A stretch of 6,982 bases of DNA from DATFYI01 sp035315125 (GTDB lineage: Bacteria > Chloroflexota > Anaerolineae > Anaerolineales > Anaerolineaceae), in NCBI GenBank assembly GCA_035315125.1, contig DATFYI010000045.1, positions 1 through 6,982 on the forward strand. Direction: 5' to 3'. Both the position numbers and the translations under genes were made by a program. This document shows, piece after piece, positions 1 to 5,781 of the stretch (its first letter is position 1; each line of letters starts with the position of its first letter). A model generated the notes under the pieces. It ran no database searches. It was not told the DNA's origin and worked only from the letters and a program-made list of their open reading frames with translations.

Positions 1-490
1 CCAATCCGGCGATTTTACCGGCGTCTTTGGTAGCCTGGCGCTGGCTGTCGTTGAAATATGCCGGAACGGTAATAACCGCCTGAGTAACCTTTTCACCAAG
101 ATAAGCTTCCGCGTCCGTCTTGAGTTTACTCAGGATCATGGCGGAAATTTCCTGCGGGGTGTAATCGTGGTTCGTAACCGGGATTTGCACCCGGGCATCA
201 CCCGCTGGGCCGCTCACGACCTGGTATGGAACCATCTTTCGTTCCTGCTCAACTTCGTCATAACGTCGTCCCATAAAACGTTTGATGGAATAAACTGTGT
301 TCTCGGAATTAATGATCGCCTGTCGTTTGGCAGGTATACCAACCAACCGTTCACCGTTTTTATTGAAAGCAACAACCGATGGCAGCAGCCGAGAACCTTC
401 TGCTGTGGTAATCACCACCGGATCGCCACCTTCCATAACAGCTACGACACTGTTTGTTGTTCCAAGGTCAATACCTATAATCTTGCTCAT
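1..490 (-). CDS. dnaK: Molecular chaperone DnaK (Hsp70), N-terminal part; 3' end outside window
   Basis: This gene encodes the cytosolic ATP-dependent Hsp70 chaperone, which works with DnaJ and GrpE in folding and stress recovery. Only the first 163 residues, about half of the nucleotide-binding domain, are inside the window. The reading frame is open from the ATG at 490-488 to the left edge. Seen directly: the Hsp70 signature IDLGTTNS at residues 7-14, the catalytic lysine context SIKRFMGRR (Lys70), YTPQEISAMIL at 110-120, and VPAYFNDSQRQATKDAG at 142-158. Pro143 and Arg151, the interdomain switch residues in E. coli DnaK, fall at identical numbers. The start is fixed by this colinearity and by AAGGAG seven bases upstream. 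The gene is divergent from nfeD, and no grpE or hrcA precedes it, so it probably begins its own transcript. Identification is secure; a paralogue cannot be excluded from this fragment. Confidence 0.97.
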   Translation of the reverse strand, partial: MSKIIGIDLGTTNSVVAVMEGGDPVVITTAEGSRLLPSVVAFNKNGERLVGIPAKRQAIINSENTVYSIKRFMGRRYDEVEQERKMVPYQVVSGPAGDARVQIPVTNHDYTPQEISAMILSKLKTDAEAYLGEKVTQAVITVPAYFNDSQRQATKDAGKIAGL

Positions 491-497
491 AATAAAA

Positions 498-503
498 CTC
501 CTT
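498..503 (-). promoter_or_regulatory. Ribosome binding site of dnaK
   Basis: The minus strand reads AAGGAG seven bases before the ATG at 490. This is a near-perfect Shine-Dalgarno sequence and supports the chosen start of DnaK. Confidence 0.85.
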
Positions 504-647
504 TTGATCCAATGATTTCACGATCCTAACGATACCTTTTTATTGCAAGAACAACGTTAACAAAAGATAGGAGAAATCTTAACTCCCCTGATAAGCACAC
601 CCATTGCCTGCAGCTTTTCATCTAAGCCTGAGCCATCTTAAAAGAGC

Positions 648-653
648 TATAAT
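648..653 (+). promoter_or_regulatory. Putative -10 box of the nfeD promoter
   Basis: A perfect TATAAT lies 50 bp upstream of the nfeD start, in AT-rich DNA. With 16-18 bp spacing no recognisable -35 hexamer is present (AGCCTG or similar), so the promoter is either activator-dependent or not real. Transcription would start near 660. Confidence 0.45.
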
Positions 654-659
654 AAAAAT

Positions 660-686
660 GATCTAACCTTTTATAGGTTTGTGATC
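660..686 (+). repeat. Imperfect inverted repeat in the nfeD leader (possible operator or 5' mRNA hairpin)
   Basis: The arms AACC (665-668) and GGTT (676-679) flank a 7-nt AT loop. They are framed by GATC at 660-663 and GATC at 683-686, giving a partly symmetric 27-bp element with a bulge on the right side. It lies just downstream of the TATAAT box and just upstream of the nfeD ribosome binding site, where a repressor site or a leader hairpin could act. The stem is short, so chance is a real possibility. Confidence 0.3.
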
Positions 687-688
687 AT

Positions 689-696
689 GGAAAGGA
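689..696 (+). promoter_or_regulatory. Ribosome binding site of nfeD
   Basis: GGAAAGGA lies seven bases before the ATG at 704. It supports that start, which also places a hydrophobic signal sequence directly at the N-terminus. Confidence 0.75.
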
Positions 697-703
697 TTGG
701 CAT

Positions 704-2038
704 ATGCTCCGTCGCGTTGGCTATTTGTTTTACCTCAGTTTATTCTTGCTTGTCCTGGGTTTCCCGGTCTTTTCCGTTAAAGCCCAAGGGCAAAATAGTT
801 CTCCGGTGGCGGTCGTGATGACCGCCACCGGACCACTCACACCCATCATGGTGGAATATATCCAACGCGGATTGCAAAATGCCCAGACTTTGCATGCGGA
901 AGTCGTTATTTTGCAATTGGACACACCCGGCGGTGGAATTGATTTGATGGAAACCATTGTGCAAGATATTCGTGCCAGTTCTATCCCCGTGGTGGTCTAC
1001 GTTTCACCCCACAATGCCATGGCCGGCAGTGCCGGAACGATTATCACCCTGGCTGGCGACGTGGTTGCAATGGCCCCGGAAACAACCATTGGGGCAGCCA
1101 GTCCGGTTGGTGCTAATGGACAGGATATTGGACAGACCGAGGATACTAAAGTAAAAGAAATGCTTAAAGCGGATGTACGCACGTTGACCAGTGGGCGTAA
1201 TCCTGAGGCCACCCAAATGGCTGAACAGGCCATAGACCAGGCGACTGCCTATACAGTAGATGAAGCGATGAAAGCCGGGATGGCTGATATCAAAGCAACC
1301 GATCTCAATGATTTGCTCAAACAGCTCAACGGACGCACGGTCAAGTTGGCCAACAATACCCAGGTGGTATTAGATACGAATAATATTTCCATTGTCATAG
1401 TCTCGAACAGTTTAATTGAGAACCTCCTGCAAGCTTTAACCGACCCAAATCTGGTGTTTGTGCTGTTGGCAGTTGGCATCCAGGCCATCCTGATCGAGCT
1501 TTCTAATCCCACCGGCTGGATTGCAGGATTTGTTGGAGCGGTCTGTCTGCTGCTGGCAATTTATGGGCTTGGTCTGCTGCCGGTCAATTGGTTTGGCGGC
1601 CTGTTCATCGTTCTGGCCTTTGTGCTGTTTGTACTGGATATCAAAGCTCCCACTCACGGGGCCTTGACCGTTGTTGGCGCCATATCATTTATTGTTGGGT
1701 CGCTCGTCCTGTTTAATTCCACGGCTCTGCCCGGTTTTCCAACCGTTTCCGTTCCACTGGTAATCGGGACAGGTGTATTGATCGCAGCCTTTTTCTTTGC
1801 GATTGTATCCTTTGCTCTACGAGCTCAACGCCTGCCGGTTCGTATGGGTAAGCAAACATTACTGGGCCAGATTGCAACGGTAAGGACCGATTTAAACCCA
1901 CTTGGTCAGATTAATATTGGTGGTGAGAATTGGAGTGCGGAGCTGGTTGAGGATGAAACCCCACCGGTTCGTACCGGTGAAAGAGTCGAAGTCATCGACG
2001 TCGAAGGTTTACATATCAAAGTCCGCAAGGCCAAATAA
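704..2038 (+). CDS. nfeD: Long-form NfeD: membrane-bound ClpP-class serine protease
   Basis: This 444-residue protein matches the full architecture of long NfeD proteins. An N-terminal signal sequence (about 1-28) is followed by a ClpP/crotonase-fold protease domain (about 35-225), five predicted membrane segments (about 249-266, 271-292, 296-313, 319-337, 350-372) and a C-terminal NfeD OB-fold domain (about 383-444). Within the protease domain, DTPGGG (73-78) matches the oxyanion-loop motif, and MAGSAGT holds the likely nucleophile Ser109. Lys149 or Lys151 lies 40-42 residues later, matching the Ser-Lys spacing of the Pyrococcus homologue PH1510. The family cleaves hydrophobic stretches of stomatin-type membrane proteins, with the protease domain outside the cytoplasm. 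No stomatin/slipin gene is adjacent here; the next gene is convergent with a 2-bp gap. The protein appears full length and intact. Confidence 0.93.
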   Translation: MLRRVGYLFYLSLFLLVLGFPVFSVKAQGQNSSPVAVVMTATGPLTPIMVEYIQRGLQNAQTLHAEVVILQLDTPGGGIDLMETIVQDIRASSIPVVVYVSPHNAMAGSAGTIITLAGDVVAMAPETTIGAASPVGANGQDIGQTEDTKVKEMLKADVRTLTSGRNPEATQMAEQAIDQATAYTVDEAMKAGMADIKATDLNDLLKQLNGRTVKLANNTQVVLDTNNISIVIVSNSLIENLLQALTDPNLVFVLLAVGIQAILIELSNPTGWIAGFVGAVCLLLAIYGLGLLPVNWFGGLFIVLAFVLFVLDIKAPTHGALTVVGAISFIVGSLVLFNSTALPGFPTVSVPLVIGTGVLIAAFFFAIVSFALRAQRLPVRMGKQTLLGQIATVRTDLNPLGQINIGGENWSAELVEDETPPVRTGERVEVIDVEGLHIKVRKAK

Positions 2039-2040
2039 AC

Positions 2041-2568
2041 TTACGCCCGCCAGAAACCCCGCCGTATTGGACGCATCTCTTCTGCACTGACAAATGCACC
2101 CGGGTCTGCTTCCCGCACGACATCTTCCACGCGTTCTTTATCCTTTCGCATGACGCCACAGTGCAACATTGTAACCATGCCGTCTTTACCTCGGCCGGAT
2201 ATTTCGGTTACCCCGAACCCGTTCTCACGTAGTTTTTCGGCAATACAATTCCCCAGGTTTGAAGAAATGATGGTGAATTGCAAATGCCCAATGGCCATCC
2301 GTTCATCCACCAGCATACCAATGACGTTACCGGTAGCAAATCCAGCTGCGTATCCCACAATATTTAATGGGTTATCTAAATGGGTCAGAACTGAGCTAAT
2401 CGCCACCAGATAGATGATGGCTTCGATAAATCCTAATATCCATGCAATCCCTTTACGGCCGCGTACTACGAACAGGACACGAATGGTGTCAACCGACATG
2501 TCTCCAATGCGCAGGCAAAAGATGGTCAGGGCAGCCAGCCATGCCTGGGGAGAGAGCAATATTTGCAT
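2041..2568 (-). CDS. UPF0316 membrane protein (DUF5698 + DUF2179)
   Basis: This 175-residue protein belongs to the UPF0316 family (Bacillus YebE-like), whose role is unknown. The hydrophobic N-terminal half (about 8-21, 41-60, 67-87) carries the DUF5698 hallmarks: RIGDMSVDTIR at 20-30, a glycine/alanine-rich stretch around GYAAGFATGNVIG (72-84), and an acidic residue pair after it. The soluble C-terminal half (about 96-170) is a DUF2179-type domain with GFGVTEISGRGKDG at 117-130 and the terminal RPIRRGFW. The start ATG sits 3 bp after the glgP stop, with GAGG eight bases upstream lying inside the end of glgP. Translation is therefore probably coupled to glgP, the two sharing one transcript. 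The family assignment is by motif memory, and no reaction or ligand can be read from the sequence. Confidence 0.88.
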   Translation of the reverse strand: MQILLSPQAWLAALTIFCLRIGDMSVDTIRVLFVVRGRKGIAWILGFIEAIIYLVAISSVLTHLDNPLNIVGYAAGFATGNVIGMLVDERMAIGHLQFTIISSNLGNCIAEKLRENGFGVTEISGRGKDGMVTMLHCGVMRKDKERVEDVVREADPGAFVSAEEMRPIRRGFWRA

Positions 2569-2571
2569 GTA

Positions 2572-4752
2572 CTATTCCTCTTCGATAATTTTGTCCTGCT
2601 CTGCTTCGCTCTGGATGGCAGGTAAATAAAGTTGGCTCATATACTCGTTAAGCATCCGCCGCATACTGAATTGCGGTATCAGGGTTCGCATCGATTCTTT
2701 TACCCGGCCGATCCAATCTCCCGGCAAATTATCGGCTGAACGATTCTGGTAATAGAGTGGGATTATTTCGTTCTCCAGGGTATCGTACAGACTTTCTGAA
2801 TCTGCCTCATCTTGCTGGTTGGGATCATCATAATCCGTATCATCTCCGATTGCCCAGCCATTCCGCCCGTTATAACCTTCGTGCCACCATCCATCTAAAA
2901 CAGAAAAGTTCAACACGCCATTCAGGGCGGCTTTCATTCCAGAGGTTCCGGAGGCCTCGTTTGGCCGGCGTGGGGTATTCAGCCACACGTCTACTCCCTG
3001 CACCATATAACGCGCCACATTCATATCATAATCTTCGATGAAAACCAGCCGGCCGCCGCTTTTAGAATCTTTGATGGCCCGGTAAACTTGTTGGATGATT
3101 AACTTTCCGGGTTCGTCAGCCGGATGCGCTTTTCCGGAAAATACAAATTGGACCGGCATTTTAGCGTTGTTGATGATGTGAAGCAAACGGTCGTAATCCC
3201 GCATAAACAGGTTGGCGCGTTTATAAGTGGCAAAACGGCGGGCAAAACCGATCGTAAGCGAATAAGGCTCCAGCAGTACGCCGCTGGCGACCACCTGGAC
3301 TGGGGCGACAGCCCCACTCAGCCATAACTGGCGGGCGCGCTCGTTTGCAAAGGTTATTAATTTGCGTTTGAGGTGGCGGCGGACCGTCCAAAGCTCGCTA
3401 TCAGGGATGTTTTCCACCTGAACCCACATATCCGGATCGTCGACGTGTTTCAACCAATCGGTGCCCAGGTATCGTTCAAACAGCAAGCGGATACGACGGG
3501 CCAGCCAGGAACCGGTGTGGACGGCATTGGTGATGTGAGTTATCGGCACATCATCCGGCCTGCGGTCAGGCCACAGAAAATTCCACATACGACGTGAAAC
3601 CTGCCCATGCAACTCAGAAACTGCGTTGCGTTGATCCGAGAAACGCAGGGCCAGTACCGGCATGCTAAAATTATCGCCCCAGGGTTGGGAATATCGCCCC
3701 AAATCCATAAATTGATCCCGGGTTAATCCTAGTTCTGTCCAGACCTGTGAGAAATACTTATCCATCAACCATAGCGGAAATTGATCATTCCCGGCTGGAA
3801 CCGGCGTGTGAGTGGTGAAGACGTTGGTCTTGCGGATAGTATTGGAAGCCTGCTCGTAGCTTAAACCGCTTTTTATCAACTCGCGCAGTCGTTCCAACAC
3901 CAGGAAAGCCGAATGGCCTTCGTTCATATGCCAGACATCCGGTTGATAGCCCAATTTATGCAGTGCCTGTGCTCCACCCATGCCTAACAGTATCTCTTGA
4001 GATATCCTTACATCCAGGTCATTACTATACAGGCGGGCGGTCAACTGCCGGTCGGCTGGTGAGTTTTCATCGAGATTTGTATCCAGTAAATAAAGTGGAA
4101 CACGCCCTACCTGTACTTTCCAGATACGGGCAGTCACTTTACGACCGGGTAATCCAATGGATATGGTCAGCGGTTTGTTTTCATCCGTGACTAGGGCAAC
4201 GATTGGCATGCGCTCCATGTTTAAAATTAAATTACGGGTTTCTTGCCAGCCATCCTCTGTAATATGTTGTACAAAATAACCCTGGTTATATATAAAACCA
4301 ATCCCTACTAACGGCAGCCCCATGTCGCTGGCTTCTTTAAGATGGTCGCCTGATAAGACGCCCAGACCGCCCGCATAAACCGGCAGCGATTCATGCAGCC
4401 CAAATTCAAAAGAAAAATATGCAATTTTTCGGCTGTTCAGTTCTGGATAAGTTTGATCAAACCAAGTATCCGTTGCTTTCATATACAGGTCAAAGTTGTG
4501 CATGACCCGGTCGTAGAATTCAAGGTAATAGCGGTCGTTTGTGACCGCGTTCAAACTGGGACGCTCAACCTGATATAAAAATGCAACGGGATTATGGTTT
4601 ACCCGTTCCCATAGGGGTTTGTCTATCAACGCAAAAACCATTTGCCCTTCGTTATTCCAGACCCACCACAGATTGTAGGCTAATTCTCCAAGCCTGGAAA
4701 TGCGCCTTGGCAAGCTAAAGTGATTGTTAACTTCCTGATGATACTTTTCCAT
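2572..4752 (-). CDS. glgP: Alpha-glucan (glycogen/maltodextrin) phosphorylase, GT35, short DUF3417-containing type
   Basis: This 726-residue cytosolic enzyme phosphorolyses alpha-1,4-glucans to glucose 1-phosphate, using pyridoxal phosphate. Residues about 10-100 form the DUF3417 cap (LAYNLWWVWN at 24-33, HNPVAFL at 53-59). Then come YFSFEFGLHES (112-122), YAGGLGVLSGDHLKEASDMG (126-145), HMNEGHSAF (275-283) and HTPVPAGND (315-323). The phosphate site FARRFATYKR (503-512) has Arg506 and Lys511 aligning with rabbit Arg569 and Lys574. The cofactor site EASGTSGMKAALNG (599-612) has Lys607 as the pyridoxal phosphate Schiff-base lysine. All key catalytic residues are present. The protein is somewhat shorter than the roughly 850-residue actinobacterial members but shows no internal gap that I can see. 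The Shine-Dalgarno is weak (GAGA seven bases upstream). It heads a two-gene operon with the UPF0316 gene. Preference for glycogen or maltodextrin cannot be read from sequence. Confidence 0.95.
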   Translation of the reverse strand: MEKYHQEVNNHFSLPRRISRLGELAYNLWWVWNNEGQMVFALIDKPLWERVNHNPVAFLYQVERPSLNAVTNDRYYLEFYDRVMHNFDLYMKATDTWFDQTYPELNSRKIAYFSFEFGLHESLPVYAGGLGVLSGDHLKEASDMGLPLVGIGFIYNQGYFVQHITEDGWQETRNLILNMERMPIVALVTDENKPLTISIGLPGRKVTARIWKVQVGRVPLYLLDTNLDENSPADRQLTARLYSNDLDVRISQEILLGMGGAQALHKLGYQPDVWHMNEGHSAFLVLERLRELIKSGLSYEQASNTIRKTNVFTTHTPVPAGNDQFPLWLMDKYFSQVWTELGLTRDQFMDLGRYSQPWGDNFSMPVLALRFSDQRNAVSELHGQVSRRMWNFLWPDRRPDDVPITHITNAVHTGSWLARRIRLLFERYLGTDWLKHVDDPDMWVQVENIPDSELWTVRRHLKRKLITFANERARQLWLSGAVAPVQVVASGVLLEPYSLTIGFARRFATYKRANLFMRDYDRLLHIINNAKMPVQFVFSGKAHPADEPGKLIIQQVYRAIKDSKSGGRLVFIEDYDMNVARYMVQGVDVWLNTPRRPNEASGTSGMKAALNGVLNFSVLDGWWHEGYNGRNGWAIGDDTDYDDPNQQDEADSESLYDTLENEIIPLYYQNRSADNLPGDWIGRVKESMRTLIPQFSMRRMLNEYMSQLYLPAIQSEAEQDKIIEEE
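2575..2581 (-). promoter_or_regulatory. Ribosome binding site of the UPF0316 gene, inside the 3' end of glgP
   Basis: The minus strand reads AGAGGAA, formed by the last Glu codons of glgP, with GAGG eight bases before the ATG at 2568. The position implies translational coupling between the two genes. Confidence 0.65.
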
Positions 4753-4821
4753 AAAGATTTCTCATTCTTTCGTTGATGGTTCGAAGTGATCGATTAATCC
4801 AACAATTTCAAAAATAAACGT

Positions 4822-4846
4822 CCCGGGCATTCATAGTATACCCGGG
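4822..4846 (-). repeat. Paired CCCGGG element: leader hairpin, weak terminator or operator
   Basis: Two CCCGGG hexamers (4822-4827 and 4841-4846) are each palindromic and can pair with each other. On the minus strand both extend to GCCCGGG, making a direct repeat as well, and both stand out in AT-rich DNA. A TATACT hexamer lies between them. On the minus strand the possible hairpin is followed after three bases by TTTATTTTT, which gives it a terminator-like look. It could end the lipoprotein transcript, attenuate the glgP leader, or bind a regulator. The sequence does not decide between these. Confidence 0.4.
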
Positions 4847-4875
4847 CCGGGTTAATAAAAATTACAACAAATCGC

Positions 4876-4903
4876 ATTATATCACTTAAAAAAACCATGT
4901 TTA
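4876..4903 (-). promoter_or_regulatory. Putative sigma-70-type promoter for the glgP-UPF0316 operon
   Basis: On the minus strand TAAACA (4903-4898, four of six to TTGACA) is followed after 16 bp by a perfect TATAAT (4881-4876), with a T-rich spacer. Transcription would start near 4869, giving a leader of about 117 nt that contains the paired CCCGGG element. Confidence 0.5.
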
Positions 4904-4931
4904 CCGCATTAGTAGGGGTTAGATAGGGCAG

Positions 4932-4942
4932 TAACCAGGTTA
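4932..4942. repeat. 11-bp palindrome TAACC-A-GGTTA upstream of the glgP promoter
   Basis: TAACC and GGTTA form a perfect inverted repeat around one central base. It is about 30 bp upstream of the putative -35 box, a position suited to an activator site. It is short enough to occur by chance. Confidence 0.25.
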
Positions 4943-4975
4943 AATTTCCATAGATGATTTTACATTTAACAGATT

Positions 4976-5758
4976 TTATTGCGAAGTAGTCTGGATTGTA
5001 TCAATGACCCATTTTCCACCATCTTGCAGCAAGGTGAAATTGCGATTGAGATTCTTCCCGCCCACTTGTAACGCAACTTTTACAATTGCGCCTGGTGGGT
5101 TCAGCATACCAGAGCCGGATTGGATGACATACCCCTGCAACGTTCCATTGAAACCCAACAACCCGGCTGCACCGCCTGAAGGTAAATGGGTTATCAAACC
5201 ACTGCTCAAATATTGTTTCATCAACTCCGGGCTGCCCTGGTAAGCGATCAGAAAAGCCTCCACCACACCCTCTGGTGTTGATGGATAGATATCACCCACT
5301 TGAATTGGATCGATGGCTTGTATTTTCCAGCCGGTGGATTGCAGAGTCAAAGTTAATCGCCGTACCACCGGGATTGGGTATTTTAAGGTCGCATTTAGGG
5401 TGGCCTGGTTACCTTGCTGATTGAGAATAACCGGCGAGATATCAAATCCACTGAAGTTGCTCTGAACATTCATGAGTTGCAGGAAAGTTTGGCCGCTTGA
5501 CAGTCGTTGTTTTAAAGCATCTCCTAAGTAAGGTTCCACCGAGGATGCAGCCTGAGAGGTTTGTACATCCGTTAAAAAATTGATAACCAACCGGTTGACT
5601 GAATCGGCAGCATTACGGGAAACACTCCCCGAGGACTGCTGGTTAATGGGCGGGGTAACCACCACTACCGGTACACTACTTCCCATAAAAGGCATGTTGC
5701 AAGCCAACAGGATGAGTAGGGCCAGACCACAGATCAGTATTGGTGCGTATTTACTCAT
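4976..5758 (-). CDS. Lipoprotein with two apparent tandem NTF2-like domains, function unknown
   Basis: The protein has 260 residues starting at the ATG at 5758. This start has AAAGGAA close upstream and gives a clean lipoprotein signal peptide with lipobox LLAC (17-20), predicting lipidation at Cys20 and an extracytoplasmic location. A longer in-frame start at 5830 would bury the signal behind 24 residues and overlap polX, so I rejected it. After a linker rich in Pro, Val, Ser and Gln (21-50), two similar units follow. Residues 51-150 start with VNRLVINFLTDV and end GWKIQAID; residues 160-255 start with VVEAFLIAY and end GGKWVIDTIQ. The helix-then-strand layout and the closing W-x-I-x-x-I element resemble NTF2-like (DUF4878-type) domains, but I cannot name a family with certainty. 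The gene follows polX after 23 bp on the same strand and is probably co-transcribed. Confidence 0.85.
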   Translation of the reverse strand: MSKYAPILICGLALLILLACNMPFMGSSVPVVVVTPPINQQSSGSVSRNAADSVNRLVINFLTDVQTSQAASSVEPYLGDALKQRLSSGQTFLQLMNVQSNFSGFDISPVILNQQGNQATLNATLKYPIPVVRRLTLTLQSTGWKIQAIDPIQVGDIYPSTPEGVVEAFLIAYQGSPELMKQYLSSGLITHLPSGGAAGLLGFNGTLQGYVIQSGSGMLNPPGAIVKVALQVGGKNLNRNFTLLQDGGKWVIDTIQTTSQ

Positions 5759-5763
5759 GATGA

Positions 5764-5770
5764 TTCCTTT
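5764..5770 (-). promoter_or_regulatory. Ribosome binding site that decides the lipoprotein start
   Basis: The minus strand reads AAAGGAA, with AAGGA six bases before the ATG at 5758. It lies in the 23-bp gap after the polX stop. It supports this start over the upstream in-frame ATG at 5830, which lies within polX. Confidence 0.8.
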
Positions 5771-5781
5771 GTAGAAAAATT

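Larger units (their letters stand above)
491..703. other. Divergent intergenic region between dnaK and nfeD
   Basis: This 213-bp AT-rich spacer carries the 5' ends of two divergent genes. On the minus strand I can support only the dnaK ribosome binding site. I see no well-spaced sigma-70 box pair for dnaK and no CIRCE element (TTAGCACTC-N9-GAGTGCTAA). On the plus strand there is a TATAAT box (648-653), an inverted repeat (660-686) and the nfeD ribosome binding site (689-696). No small open reading frame with a plausible ribosome binding site was noticed. Confidence 0.7.
4753..4975. other. Intergenic region upstream of glgP
   Basis: This 223-bp AT-rich spacer lies between the lipoprotein stop and the glgP start, both on the minus strand. 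It holds a promoter candidate for the glgP operon (4876-4903), a pair of CCCGGG sites flanking a TATACT hexamer (4822-4846), and an 11-bp palindrome (4932-4942). I see no convincing open reading frame here. Confidence 0.65.

Noticed and set aside
167..529. 120-codon plus-strand open frame
   Set aside because: It lies opposite dnaK, has no recognisable family features, and is explained by the antisense shadow of a strongly conserved gene.
564..580. AAGAT/ATCTT short hairpin in the dnaK-nfeD spacer
   Set aside because: A five-base AT-rich stem is too weak and too likely by chance to call a terminator or regulatory structure.
4835..4840. TATACT on the minus strand as the main glgP -10 box
   Set aside because: No -35 hexamer is found at 16-18 bp spacing, and the TATAAT at 4876-4881 with TAAACA at 16 bp is a better candidate.
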